A DNA stretch of 25,226 nucleotides. Source: an uncultured Prevotellamassilia sp. Lineage in GTDB: Bacteria; Bacteroidota; Bacteroidia; Bacteroidales; Bacteroidaceae. The stretch spans positions 1 through 25,226 of the forward strand of contig CAKQOG010000033.1 of assembly GCA_934255485.1 (NCBI GenBank), written 5' to 3'. The notes below the pieces were generated by a model. That model had not been told where the DNA came from and ran no database searches. It saw only the letters and a program-made list of their open reading frames with translations. The translations under genes were made by a program, and so were the position numbers. This document shows positions 1-8,204 of this stretch, piece by piece; position 1 is the first letter of the stretch, and every line of letters begins with the position of its first letter.

Positions 1-806
1 GCATAGAAGGTGGCTCTTTGCATATATCCTTCGGGCTTGTTGGGGTATGCTGATATATAATCGGCATAGGCGGTAACGCATGCAGTAGAGTCGTTTGTTG
101 GCATAATGTAAAGATAGGTAAGAGCATCTTTAGCATCGTGTGGCAAAGCTTTAGGGAGATGTAGTGATGTTAGGTCTGAATTGATAGCTGCTGTGGCGCT
201 AATGCTCAAGTCATTAATAAAGCGTGCATCAATAGCACATGCTTTATTTGCATTTTTTTCAACGTTTTGTTGCACAATAGCTACGACATTGCCTTCTGCA
301 TCAATAAGAGGACAGTTAAAGTTTGTGCTATCGTTAGATGCACTTATGTGGTAATAGTTGTAGTTGTTGAAAGGCTCTTGTGAGTTAATTGTAGTTTCAA
401 GTGGAGTGCTTTTTTTGTTTGCAGTATAACGAACTATCAAGAGGGGAGTGCCTTGTGATGTAAGAGTTGAAGAAACATTGAAAAAGTCGTTTTTAGGAGT
501 ATTTTTCAGACTGAATTTTACTAAGTCTGTAGTAGAATTTGCTCCTAAAATGCGATACAATTCGTAGCGTTTGCCTTTATAATCTGCCACTTCAACTCGA
601 TATGCTTTTTTAATTGTATTGTAAGACGTAACAACTGTTCCGTTATTGTCGATATAGAATGCTGTACCAGTATGAAGTAGTTGGCCGTCTGCATTGTATG
701 CATATAAATTCAGCATTGCTTTATAAGCATCTTTAGTCGATACTTTTGAAGCATAAGAGACTAATGATACTAAAGATATAAGTGAAAATAAAATGTACTT
801 TATCAT
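1..806 (-). CDS. Degenerate trypsin-like/TPR secreted protein, 3' end outside the window
   Basis: Starts at ATG 806 and runs off the left edge with 268 full codons visible and no stop. Residues 1-19 form a signal peptide (Lys3, then a hydrophobic stretch ending SYA), so it is probably exported. Residues 46-170 follow the layout of a trypsin/HtrA-type domain: GTAFYI at 47-52, VVTSYN at 58-63, TDLVKF at 93-98 and NFNCPL at 162-167. In active HtrA-like enzymes the second motif carries the catalytic His and the last reads GNSGGPL. Here those positions are Asn63 and Phe163, while the Asp (D94) is kept, so proteolysis is unlikely (inference). The visible C-terminal end (YPNKPEGYMQRA) resembles the start of TPR repeats. 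The gene lies 65 bp downstream of recN on the same strand and may be read through from it. The substrate or partner is unknown. Confidence 0.72.
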   Translation of the reverse strand, partial: MIKYILFSLISLVSLVSYASKVSTKDAYKAMLNLYAYNADGQLLHTGTAFYIDNNGTVVTSYNTIKKAYRVEVADYKGKRYELYRILGANSTTDLVKFSLKNTPKNDFFNVSSTLTSQGTPLLIVRYTANKKSTPLETTINSQEPFNNYNYYHISASNDSTNFNCPLIDAEGNVVAIVQQNVEKNANKACAIDARFINDLSISATAAINSDLTSLHLPKALPHDAKDALTYLYIMPTNDSTACVTAYADYISAYPNKPEGYMQRATFY

Positions 807-871
807 GTTTCTAAAGCTTTAATTTATAGTGATGAATGGTATTGTGCTCAGTGGCTAATAGCTACTTTAAC

Positions 872-2539
872 TTAGTTATGAGCGTTTTGAATAAGTGTTT
901 TAGCATTTTCAATAGCTGCGTCAGAAAGATGCTCACCAGAAAGCATATGTGCCAATTCTGTTATTCTTTCCTCCGTATTAAGTGGCTGAATGTGGCTGCG
1001 TGTAGATCCGTTTGAATCTTCTTTATATACACGGAAGTGATGATTGCCCCAAGCTGCAATTTGTGGCAAGTGAGTAATGCAGAGTACTTGGCAATTGGTC
1101 GACATCTGTTTCATTACTTGGGCCATACGCTCGGCCATAGTGCCTGACACACCTGTATCAATCTCATCAAAAACGATAGTTGGCAATTGCGTGCGTCGTG
1201 CGATAAGTTCTTTAAGTGCTAACATAAGACGCGCAATTTCACCGCCCGAGGCAATTGCGCTAACATCTTGTAATGGAACGTTTTTGTTAGCAGAGAACAA
1301 GAATGTTACTTTATCTGCACCTGTACTATCGGGCTCTACACGAGGCTCAATCTTCATGTCAATGTGAGTATTGGGCATTCCTAAGCCTTTAAGTGTTTCT
1401 GTTAGTTCCGTCTGTATCAAATTCGCTGCTTTTTTGCGGACATCGGTAAGTTGCGTTGCTATTTTTGTACGTAAAGCTAACAAACGTTCAACCTCTTTCT
1501 GCTGACGTTTAATATCTTCGTCTACATTGTCTATGCTATCCAATTCCTTGCGCATATTCTCTGCTTTTTCTTGCAGTTCTTCTATCGTAGAAACGGCATG
1601 CTTCTGTTCAAGTTCGTAAATATTGCTAAGACGCTCTTCAACGTATTGCAGACGCGCTGGGTCATAGTCTATGCTATCGGCAGATTGTTCAAGTTCAGCT
1701 TCAATATCGTCTAATTCAATGCGTACACTCCGTAGGCGTTCTGCTAAGGCGTGTGCATTTTCATAGTTGTTGGCAATGTTTTCGATTGACTCGATAGCTT
1801 GTCTTAAGTTTTGCGAAATGCTTATTTCGTCGTTGCCAAGAAGCCCCTTAGCTTGATATAATCCTTGCTTTATTTCTTCGGCATGACCCAATATATGTTG
1901 TTCATTCTCGAGATCAGTTTGTTCGCCATCATGAAGTTCTAATTCATCGATTTGGTTAAGTTGAAATCTTAAATAGTCTTCGTTAGAGCGTCCCATAATA
2001 GCATTCTCTTCAAGTTGTTTAAGTGCTTGTAAAGCCTGTTTGCATTGTCCGTACAAGCATTTATAACTTGACACTAATTGGGGCTGCGAAGCCATAATAT
2101 CAAGAGAGTTAATGAGAAACAATTCGTTGCGAATAAGCAAATTTTGATGCTGCGAATGAATGTCGATTAGCGATGCTCCTATTTCTTTTAATTTCGACAC
2201 TGAAACAGGTGTGTCGTTAATAAAAGCTCTACTTTTTCCCGACTGAAGCACCTCGCGACGTACAATACAATCGTTTGCATCGTAATCAATATCATTGTTT
2301 GCAAAGAATGGTTCTAAGCCTAATCCTCCAATTTGGAACGATGCTTCTACCATGCATTTTTTTTGTCCGTTTTGTATGGCCTTAGCATCTGCTCTTCCGC
2401 CTAAAAGAAGATTAAGTGCACCGAGCATAATGCTCTTACCTGCACCAGTTTCTCCTGTAATTACCGAAAAACCCTTATGAAAATCAATGTCAAGACTTTC
2501 AATTAAGGCGTAGTGCTGTATGGTTAAATGTTGAAGCAT
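872..2539 (-). CDS. recN: DNA repair protein RecN
   Basis: SMC-like ATPase of double-strand break repair that acts in the cytoplasm with RecA. The protein has 555 residues, the usual family length. The Walker A motif GETGAGKS is at residues 29-36. A long coiled-coil middle (about 150-370) has many Glu, Lys and Leu residues. The ABC signature ASGGEIARL and the Walker B motif VFDEIDTGVSG lie near residues 430-470, followed by the H-loop region CITHLPQIA. The start ATG at 2539 gives the standard N-terminus MLQHLTIQHYALIE. It lies 50 bp after the DUF4835 gene, and the coaBC, DUF4835, recN order is common in Bacteroidota (family knowledge). There is no separate promoter box in the short gap, so it is probably part of the upstream operon. 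Confidence 0.96.
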   Translation of the reverse strand: MLQHLTIQHYALIESLDIDFHKGFSVITGETGAGKSIMLGALNLLLGGRADAKAIQNGQKKCMVEASFQIGGLGLEPFFANNDIDYDANDCIVRREVLQSGKSRAFINDTPVSVSKLKEIGASLIDIHSQHQNLLIRNELFLINSLDIMASQPQLVSSYKCLYGQCKQALQALKQLEENAIMGRSNEDYLRFQLNQIDELELHDGEQTDLENEQHILGHAEEIKQGLYQAKGLLGNDEISISQNLRQAIESIENIANNYENAHALAERLRSVRIELDDIEAELEQSADSIDYDPARLQYVEERLSNIYELEQKHAVSTIEELQEKAENMRKELDSIDNVDEDIKRQQKEVERLLALRTKIATQLTDVRKKAANLIQTELTETLKGLGMPNTHIDMKIEPRVEPDSTGADKVTFLFSANKNVPLQDVSAIASGGEIARLMLALKELIARRTQLPTIVFDEIDTGVSGTMAERMAQVMKQMSTNCQVLCITHLPQIAAWGNHHFRVYKEDSNGSTRSHIQPLNTEERITELAHMLSGEHLSDAAIENAKTLIQNAHN

Positions 2540-2589
2540 ATATACTTTTTATATGTGTGTGAGGAAAAATTGCAACTATTATAAAAGAA

Positions 2590-3489
2590 TTACAGACTCC
2601 TCCAATAGGCACTTTGAGATGGATTTATTTTTACTAACAAATCTACTAAAGTCTCTTTTTCTTTAGATGTAATATGGTCTTTGTAGATATTCATAAATTC
2701 ATCGCGTTTAAACTCAGTAAAAAGTTGTGGAATAGCACTCATAGATTTATTTTCTCGTGCTTGTTTCAACAAATCGAACGACTGTGTGATGGCAGCTCGT
2801 CCACGCTCTGCATTTTCGCTCATAGTGTCAAGGCCTTCACGATAGTAGGCATATTGCATTTGTCTGAATGGTTCCATTCCGCCATCTAAAAGGTCTGTTA
2901 TAAGCCCATGTCTATTCTTGTTGTCATCGAACGCTTTCCAACCTTTTTCACTCATGCTTTGTGCACTTGTAACTATATTTTGAGCCACTTGAAAATAGCT
3001 TGTCCCTCCCAAAGGAGACATGGAGTCCATGTCAAACCCTATAATCATATAAACATAGTAGGCAAGCATGGCTGTAAGGTTATTGTCTATAACATCTTGT
3101 CTAAATTCAAGTTGATCGTATTCTTGATAGGTGAAGTTAAAATTAGCATCGTTGAATGCAAAACAAGTTGTTGTATAGTTTGAGCCATATACGGGCCGTG
3201 TAGATTGAACGTTTAGGCTGCCTTGAAACGTGTTTTCGCTTGGGGAGTATTTCTTAATCGTAATGGCAAAATTGCAGTTAATTCGCTCATTCTTCTTGAA
3301 TTGCATATTCGTCCATTGTCTGTCGTTAAGAAACTGTTCGATTGATGTTTTTAATGTTTCAAAAACAGACTTGCTTGTACCTTGTACTTGTGAGTGGTTA
3401 ATAGTAACACGTGCATCAAGTTCTTGGGCACAAACATAATTTGCGCTCAATATAAAAAGTGTAAGTATAGAAAGAATATGCTTTATCAT
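2590..3489 (-). CDS. DUF4835 family exported protein (PorD-like)
   Basis: Protein of 299 residues with a clear signal peptide (MIKHILSILTLFILSANYVCAQ, cleavage probably after VCA). The mature part starts QELDARVTINHSQVQG, followed by a segment on an N-terminal oligomer-like pattern (FETLKTSIEQFLNDRQW), which matches my memory of the DUF4835 family. Family members in Bacteroidota are sometimes annotated as type IX secretion protein PorD. I cannot confirm from this window that a type IX system exists here, so the role is open. It starts 14 bp after the coaBC stop and is followed by recN, a conserved neighbourhood that suggests co-transcription. It is likely periplasmic. No lipobox or membrane helix is seen after the signal peptide. 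Confidence 0.82.
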   Translation of the reverse strand: MIKHILSILTLFILSANYVCAQELDARVTINHSQVQGTSKSVFETLKTSIEQFLNDRQWTNMQFKKNERINCNFAITIKKYSPSENTFQGSLNVQSTRPVYGSNYTTTCFAFNDANFNFTYQEYDQLEFRQDVIDNNLTAMLAYYVYMIIGFDMDSMSPLGGTSYFQVAQNIVTSAQSMSEKGWKAFDDNKNRHGLITDLLDGGMEPFRQMQYAYYREGLDTMSENAERGRAAITQSFDLLKQARENKSMSAIPQLFTEFKRDEFMNIYKDHITSKEKETLVDLLVKINPSQSAYWRSL

Positions 3490-3503
3490 GTATAATGAAT
3501 GGT

Positions 3504-4703
3504 TTAGTAGAGCTGAGACACAATGTCCTTTGCAACATCCTTTTTACTTTTGAGTGGGTAATCCATTTGTTTCCCATCTGCAAAAAGAATAGTAACTTGG
3601 TTTGTATCGACAGCAAATCCAGCTCCTGGTGTTTTGAGCGAATTAAGTACTATAAAGTCAAGGTTTTTGCGATGCAACTTGTCTATTGCATGTGAGAGTT
3701 CATCATTGGTTTCGAGTGCAAAACCTACAAGTGTTTGCCCATTGCGTTTGCGCTTGCCAAGTTCAGCAGCAATATCATGAGTGGGAATGAGATCGAGATG
3801 CAATCCACCAGAACCCTCTCGTTTAATTTTTTGCTCGCTTACTTGTTGTGTAGTAAAATCAGCTACAGCGGCGCAAAGTATGGAAGTATCACATGATGGA
3901 AATATGCTTGTAGCGGCTTTATACATATCCTCAGCACTCACAACGTTGGTGCGATGAATATTTGGATGAACAGTCTTGAGCGATACGGGACCAGCTATGA
4001 GTTCAACTTCTGCTCCCTTTTGTGCGCATTCTTCGGCAAGTGCAAAACCCATCTTCCCTGTTGAAAAATTGCCTATAAATCGAACGGCATCAATCTTTTC
4101 GTAGGTTGGCCCAGCGGTAATCATAATATGGCGACCTTTTAATGGGAGGTCTGCAGATTGTTCAAAATAGCGTTTAATTGTGTTGTATATAACTTCAGGC
4201 TCTTGCATTCTTCCTTTGCCTATCAGATGACTTGCAAGTTCACCATCTGCTGCTTCAATGATATGGTTGCCATACGAACGCAACGTCTGCAAGTTTGCTT
4301 GTGTGGCTGGATGTTTATACATATCAAGGTCCATAGCAGGAGCTATAAAAACAGGAGCCTTCATTGATAAGTATGTGGTAATAAGCATATTATCTGCTAT
4401 ACCATGTGCCATTTTTCCAATTGTGGATGCTGTACAAGGAGCTATTATCATGGCATCAGCCCATAAGCCTAATGCAACATGGCTATGCCACGAACCATCT
4501 CTCTGCGAAAAGAATTCAGACACAACAGGCTTCGATGTCAGAGCTGAAAGTGTGACAGGGGTGATAAATTCTTTCCCCGCGGGTGTAATTACAACTTGTA
4601 CTTCAGCGCCAGCCTTTATAAACAAGCGTATGAGTGAGCATGTTTTGTAGGCTGCAATACTTCCAGTGATGCCTACAACTATCTTTTTTCCTTGTAAAGC
4701 CAT
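3504..4703 (-). CDS. coaBC: Bifunctional phosphopantothenoylcysteine decarboxylase / phosphopantothenate-cysteine ligase
   Basis: Two-domain coenzyme A biosynthesis enzyme of 399 residues. The C-terminal CoaB domain joins 4'-phosphopantothenate to cysteine, and the N-terminal FMN-dependent CoaC domain decarboxylates the product. CoaC motifs: GITGSIAAYK (11-20), catalytic His75 in HSHVAL, and PAMDLDMY where many relatives have PAMN. CoaB motifs: ITAGPTYEKID, RFIGNFSTGKMG and the Lys-rich KIKREGSGG. The ATG at 4703 is chosen because it gives MALQGKKIVVGITGS; a TTG nine bases upstream is less likely. The ATG overlaps the preceding exonuclease stop by one base (TAATG), which suggests translational coupling. 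The decarboxylase segment GELASHLIGKGRM lacks the Cys found in the E. coli enzyme. Confidence 0.95.
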   Translation of the reverse strand: MALQGKKIVVGITGSIAAYKTCSLIRLFIKAGAEVQVVITPAGKEFITPVTLSALTSKPVVSEFFSQRDGSWHSHVALGLWADAMIIAPCTASTIGKMAHGIADNMLITTYLSMKAPVFIAPAMDLDMYKHPATQANLQTLRSYGNHIIEAADGELASHLIGKGRMQEPEVIYNTIKRYFEQSADLPLKGRHIMITAGPTYEKIDAVRFIGNFSTGKMGFALAEECAQKGAEVELIAGPVSLKTVHPNIHRTNVVSAEDMYKAATSIFPSCDTSILCAAVADFTTQQVSEQKIKREGSGGLHLDLIPTHDIAAELGKRKRNGQTLVGFALETNDELSHAIDKLHRKNLDFIVLNSLKTPGAGFAVDTNQVTILFADGKQMDYPLKSKKDVAKDIVSQLY

Positions 4704-5470
4704 TATAAACAATTCTTAAGTTTAAGTCGCATGAATGTTTGCTTAGTGTTTTGTGTAAAATCACCTTGCATAATCCATGAGAAATATCCAGGGTCGCGAC
4801 GTAACACCTCAGCTACTGCTCGTCCTCTGTACTTGCCGAAGTTGATAGTTTCTACCCCTTGGTCGTTATAGACAATACGTCCAACAAGATCAACATTCTT
4901 ATTTCTACGAGAGAACTCAGCCAAGAATGTAACATTATTCTTTAGAGTATCAGCGTATTTGTCGAGTTGAGCTTCAAGTACTTCAAGTGTAGCTCGCGTG
5001 TCGGCTTCTGCTGTATGTGCTTGTGTCAAGTCTTTTTTGCAGTAGAACTTATAAGCTGCTGTAAGGTCGCGCTTTTCCATTTTGTGGAAGATGCCTTGAA
5101 CATCAACAAACTTAGCCCCTGTTATGTCGTAATCAACTCCAGCTCGTATAAATTCTTCAACAAGTAGAGGAATATCAAAATGGTTAGAGTTAAATCCAGC
5201 AAGGTCGCATCCTTTAAAAGCAACTGCTAGCTCAGTAGCTTTGTCTTTAAAGCGAGGACAATCCTTAACGTCCTTATCGTGAATACCATTAACTGCCGTA
5301 GCCTCTGCCGATATGTGTCGTTCAGGATTAAAGCGCTGTGTTTTTACTTCTTCTGTTCCATTGGGAAACACTTTGATGTAGCAAAGTTCTACAATGCGAT
5401 CGCTTGCAACATTAAGTCCTGTTGCTTCAATATCAAAAAATATAATGGGACGTGAAAGTGAAAGTTGCAT
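4703..5470 (-). CDS. DnaQ-like DEDDh 3'-5' exonuclease with C-terminal DUF3820-like segment
   Basis: Exonuclease of 255 residues related to the DNA polymerase III epsilon subunit. All DEDDh residues are visible: D13 and E15 in FFDIEATG (Exo I), D99 in FNSNHFDIP (Exo II), and H152 and D157 in HTAEADTRAT (Exo III), so it should be active on DNA or RNA 3' ends. Residues about 205-250 (NFGKYRGRAVAEVLRRDPGYFSWIMQGDF in part) resemble the small DUF3820 domain often joined to such exonucleases in Bacteroidota. Whether it is the replicative proofreader or a repair or RNA-processing enzyme cannot be told from sequence. It lies just downstream of dnaN on the same strand but after a likely terminator, and overlaps coaBC by one base. 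Confidence 0.9.
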   Translation of the reverse strand: MQLSLSRPIIFFDIEATGLNVASDRIVELCYIKVFPNGTEEVKTQRFNPERHISAEATAVNGIHDKDVKDCPRFKDKATELAVAFKGCDLAGFNSNHFDIPLLVEEFIRAGVDYDITGAKFVDVQGIFHKMEKRDLTAAYKFYCKKDLTQAHTAEADTRATLEVLEAQLDKYADTLKNNVTFLAEFSRRNKNVDLVGRIVYNDQGVETINFGKYRGRAVAEVLRRDPGYFSWIMQGDFTQNTKQTFMRLKLKNCL

Positions 5471-5530
5471 GTTGTATTATAAAAATCGTTCAATCTATAA
5501 ATGTAATTACGAATGCTCACTTTATAAACT

Positions 5531-5572
5531 AAGTAGGCATTCAAAAATAAATTGATTTTTGAACACCTACTT
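5531..5572 (-). terminator. Hairpin between dnaN and the exonuclease gene
   Basis: Inverted repeat with arms 5531-5548 and 5555-5572: 9 paired bases, a 2x2 mismatch and 7 more pairs, around a 6-nt loop. It lies 18 bp past the dnaN stop. No strong T-run follows on the minus strand (AGTTTATAAA), so it may be an imperfect terminator or an mRNA-stabilising hairpin. Confidence 0.55.
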
Positions 5573-5589
5573 TATGCTTTTCCCAAAAG

Positions 5590-6735
5590 TTAATCATTGA
5601 ATATGCTTGGCATAATCAGCATGACAACTCTTTCGTGTTCAGAAGCATTCCCTTCTTCATCATTATTCTCTTTAGGAACGATAAGTCCAGCTCTACTAGG
5701 GTCGGATAACTTAATTTCTATTTCGTCCGAACTTATGTTGTTTAGAAGTTCAAGGAGTTCTGAGCCTTTAAAGGCAATACGCATGGGGGTTCCAACATAT
5801 TCGCAAAGCACGTTCTCTTCGGCCGATTTACCGAAGTCTATATCTTGACTTGATATGTATAGAGAGTTGAGGTCAATGCGGAATTTTACGAGCACGTTTT
5901 GAACGTTTGCAGTAACAAGCATACGACGTAATGCACTGATGAGAGCTTGTCGATTAATAGTAATGACGTTGGGATTGTTCTCAGGGATAATCTTACGATA
6001 TGCAGGAAAACGTCCTTCGATAAGTCGGCAAGTTATAGAATAGTCTTTATTGCTGATAATAGCAGTTCGTTCAGCAAGGCTCAAATGAACATCTTCTTCG
6101 CTTTTATTAAGAATACCCTTTAACAGAACAGCGGGACGCGTGCCTAACAAATAGTTGCCTTCAGACTCTAACGAAGGGTAGGGGATTGCAGTAAGTGCTA
6201 ATTGGCTACCATTGCTCGAAACAATAGACACTTCTTTTCCTTGAATGTCAAAACATACAGCATTAAGCTGTGGACGCAAGTTGTCGTTTGCAACGGCAAC
6301 AAGTGAACGATTAAGGGCTGTTAGCAAAACATTCTCATTCAGTGTTATATTCAAGCGGCTTTCCTCGTTCAAAATAGGAGTTGGATATGTTTGTGCATCT
6401 TGTCCTGTAATTTTATAATGACCATTTTGGTACTGAATAGTCAGCTCATACGTTTCTGTATTAAGGTATATTTCAAGTGGTTGTTCAGGAATTTCCTTAA
6501 TAGCATCTTGTATGGTCTTTGCGTTAATTGCAAAGCGCACATTCGCATCACTTTCGTTCAGCTCAACTTTTGTAGTAATGGTAGAATCGTTGTCGGATGC
6601 AGTAATTGTAAGTACATTGTCCATGATGTCAAAGCAGAAACAATCAAGGATAGGAAGATTGTTCTTCTGTACAATTACACGCCCAACGTTTTGTAAACGT
6701 GATGCTAATACGGAACTTGATATGACAAATTTCAT
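5590..6735 (-). CDS. dnaN: DNA polymerase III beta subunit (sliding clamp)
   Basis: Ring-shaped processivity clamp of the replicative polymerase, 381 residues, slightly longer than the E. coli protein. The N-terminus MKFVISSSVLASRLQNVGRV is typical. The three-domain clamp pattern is visible, including TRPAVLLKGI in the second domain, the third-domain core EGRFPAYRKIIPENNP, and a C-terminus ending VVMLIMPSIFND (the family end is normally MPMR or similar; the loss of the usual Met-Arg end is a lineage variation). ATG 6735 is preferred to the upstream TTG at 6816, which would add 27 residues with no family match. A -7 box lies at 6777-6784. The gene stands apart from dnaA or recF, as is common in Bacteroidota. 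Confidence 0.97.
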   Translation of the reverse strand: MKFVISSSVLASRLQNVGRVIVQKNNLPILDCFCFDIMDNVLTITASDNDSTITTKVELNESDANVRFAINAKTIQDAIKEIPEQPLEIYLNTETYELTIQYQNGHYKITGQDAQTYPTPILNEESRLNITLNENVLLTALNRSLVAVANDNLRPQLNAVCFDIQGKEVSIVSSNGSQLALTAIPYPSLESEGNYLLGTRPAVLLKGILNKSEEDVHLSLAERTAIISNKDYSITCRLIEGRFPAYRKIIPENNPNVITINRQALISALRRMLVTANVQNVLVKFRIDLNSLYISSQDIDFGKSAEENVLCEYVGTPMRIAFKGSELLELLNNISSDEIEIKLSDPSRAGLIVPKENNDEEGNASEHERVVMLIMPSIFND

Positions 6736-6776
6736 GTGTATGAAAATAATGAGTTTGTTATTTCTGTTATTATACG

Positions 6777-6784
6777 CAAATGTA
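6777..6784 (-). promoter_or_regulatory. dnaN: -7 box for dnaN (TACATTTG)
   Basis: Exact match to the Bacteroidota primary sigma factor -7 consensus TAnnTTTG on the minus strand, 42 bp before the dnaN ATG. No convincing TTTG is seen at the -33 position. It supports ATG 6735 as the start, because the upstream TTG would lie ahead of the promoter. Confidence 0.5.
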
Positions 6785-6848
6785 CGAGTTTTTAGCGATA
6801 AAATAGGAGTTTGCAACTAAAAAAGTATACCCGATGAAAAGTTTTTAG

Positions 6849-6856
6849 TATCTTCG
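6849..6856 (+). promoter_or_regulatory. Probable -7 box for the DUF3127 gene (TATCTTCG)
   Basis: One mismatch to TAnnTTTG, 28 bp before the ATG at 6885, in the divergent intergenic region shared with dnaN. The -33 element is not clear. The position is suitable for a short leader. Confidence 0.45.
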
Positions 6857-6884
6857 CATCAACTTTTAAATAATATATTTTATA

Positions 6885-7289
6885 ATGGAAATCTCAGGTA
6901 AGATAATTTGGGCTTCAGAGCCTCGCAGCGGTGTTTCGCAGCGTACGGGAAGCGCTTGGAAGTCGCAAGATTTTGTGATTGAAACACACGAACAATATCC
7001 TAAACGTTGCGTATTTGGGGTGTTCGGCGAAGATCGCTTGAAAGAATTTAATATCCAAGTTGGTGACGAATTGACAGTATCATTTGATATTGATGCTCAT
7101 GAATATAACGGACGTTGGTTTAACAACCTACGTGCATGGCGTGTGCAAAAAGGTGTTGCTCCACAAGTTACAGGAATGCAAGATGTTGCGCCTCAAGTTG
7201 CAGTTACTCCTCAAGCTCCTGCAATGGGTACACAAGCAATGAGCGAAGTTCCAACATCAGAGGGCACTGATGAAGATTTGCCATTCTGA
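6885..7289 (+). CDS. DUF3127 protein, OB-fold/SSB-like
   Basis: Protein of 134 residues matching the DUF3127 family of Bacteroidota: MEISGKIIWA at the start, KSQDFVIETHEQYPKRCVFGVFG, a VGDELTVSFDIDAHEYNGRWFNNLRAWRV core, then a low-complexity linker rich in Pro, Gln, Ala and Val (about 90-125). The short beta-rich core is consistent with an OB-fold (inference). The extreme C-terminus is TDEDLPF, an acidic tip ending in Pro-Phe like that of single-stranded DNA-binding protein SSB. A role in single-stranded DNA metabolism is plausible but not shown. It is divergent from dnaN, has its own probable promoter and ends at a strong terminator, so it is monocistronic. Confidence 0.85.
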   Translation: MEISGKIIWASEPRSGVSQRTGSAWKSQDFVIETHEQYPKRCVFGVFGEDRLKEFNIQVGDELTVSFDIDAHEYNGRWFNNLRAWRVQKGVAPQVTGMQDVAPQVAVTPQAPAMGTQAMSEVPTSEGTDEDLPF

Positions 7290-7311
7290 AAACCGTTTCT
7301 TGTCTTAAATA

Positions 7312-7363
7312 AGGAATTGTTTAATGTGAGGGTATCTCTTGTATTAAACAATTCCTCTTTTTA
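7312..7363 (+). terminator. Rho-independent terminator after the DUF3127 gene
   Basis: Perfect 14-bp stem (7312-7325 with 7343-7356) around a 17-nt loop, followed at once by CTTTTTATTTT. It lies 22 bp past the DUF3127 stop and separates it from mtgA. Confidence 0.88.
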
Positions 7364-7418
7364 TTTTATGTGCAAGATTGCAGTACTAACTATATAGCAT
7401 AATGATAAATCTATAACA

Positions 7419-8108
7419 ATGAATAAGTTCTTTTTATTGTTCAAGATATTCAAATATATTTTTATATTTTTCTTCACATCAAGTATTTTGGCTGTTATAG
7501 CCTATCGGTGGATACCCGTGTATATAACACCGCTTATGGTGATAAGATGTGTGCAACATGCTGGTAGTGGAAAGCCTATAGCTATTCATCATAAATGGGT
7601 GCAATTAAAGAATATCTCTCCTTATTTGCCAGTAGCTGTAATGTCATCCGAGGATCAAAATTTCTTGCACCATCATGGCTTTGACTTTGGTGCTATTCAA
7701 GATGCTGCGATTGAAAAAATAAAAGGCGAAAGGTCACGCGGTGGAAGCACAATATCGCAACAAACAGCTAAGAATGTATTCTTGTGGCCCACTTCTTCTT
7801 GGGTTCGAAAGGGTTTTGAGGCTTACTTTACTGTGCTAATAGAATTTTTCTGGTCAAAACAGCGTATAATGGAAGTATATTTAAACAGCATCGAGATGGG
7901 ACCTAACATTTATGGTGCCGAGGCGGTGGCAAAATGGCATTTTGGATGTACAGCAATAGAGTTGCGACGTTCAGATTGTGCATTGATTGCAGCAACATTG
8001 CCTAATCCTATACGTTTTAGCTCTCTTTCGCCATCCAAATACATGCGAAAGCGTCAAAAACAAATAGAGCATCAAATGCGTTTAATTCCACTTTTGCCAA
8101 AGAAATAA
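7419..8108 (+). CDS. mtgA: Monofunctional peptidoglycan glycosyltransferase
   Basis: GT51 enzyme that polymerises lipid II into glycan strands at the outer face of the inner membrane. Its 229 residues match the family length. One N-terminal membrane helix (about 10-32) anchors it. GT51 motifs are complete: SSEDQNFLHHHGFD with catalytic E78, RGGSTISQQ at 107-115, RKGFE with E133, and IMEVYLNSIEMG. No transpeptidase domain follows, so it makes glycan only and would rely on other proteins for cross-linking. It sits between the DUF3127 terminator and the ROK kinase. No clear -7 box was found in the 55 bp after the terminator, so its promoter is unresolved. A second GT51 domain occurs in the PBP1A gene at the right edge. 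Confidence 0.95.
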   Translation: MNKFFLLFKIFKYIFIFFFTSSILAVIAYRWIPVYITPLMVIRCVQHAGSGKPIAIHHKWVQLKNISPYLPVAVMSSEDQNFLHHHGFDFGAIQDAAIEKIKGERSRGGSTISQQTAKNVFLWPTSSWVRKGFEAYFTVLIEFFWSKQRIMEVYLNSIEMGPNIYGAEAVAKWHFGCTAIELRRSDCALIAATLPNPIRFSSLSPSKYMRKRQKQIEHQMRLIPLLPKK

Positions 8109-8204
8109 AGGCGAATAATCAAGGAAGATACAAAGATTTGCTATACGATATTGAATAAAAGCGAAAATGTTCACAATGTAAAGTGGATATTTCAGAATTT
8201 ATTG

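Noticed and set aside
4258..4650. 130-residue open frame on the plus strand inside coaBC
   Set aside because: It is antisense to a gene with clear catalytic motifs and has no recognisable domain or promoter.
5542..5549. TATTTTTG as a promoter box for the exonuclease operon
   Set aside because: It matches TAnnTTTG but lies inside the hairpin arm and is A/T-only before the last base, so chance is likely.
6736..6816. N-terminal extension of dnaN from a TTG
   Set aside because: The family start MKFVISS lies at 6735 and the -7 box at 6777-6784 falls inside the extension.
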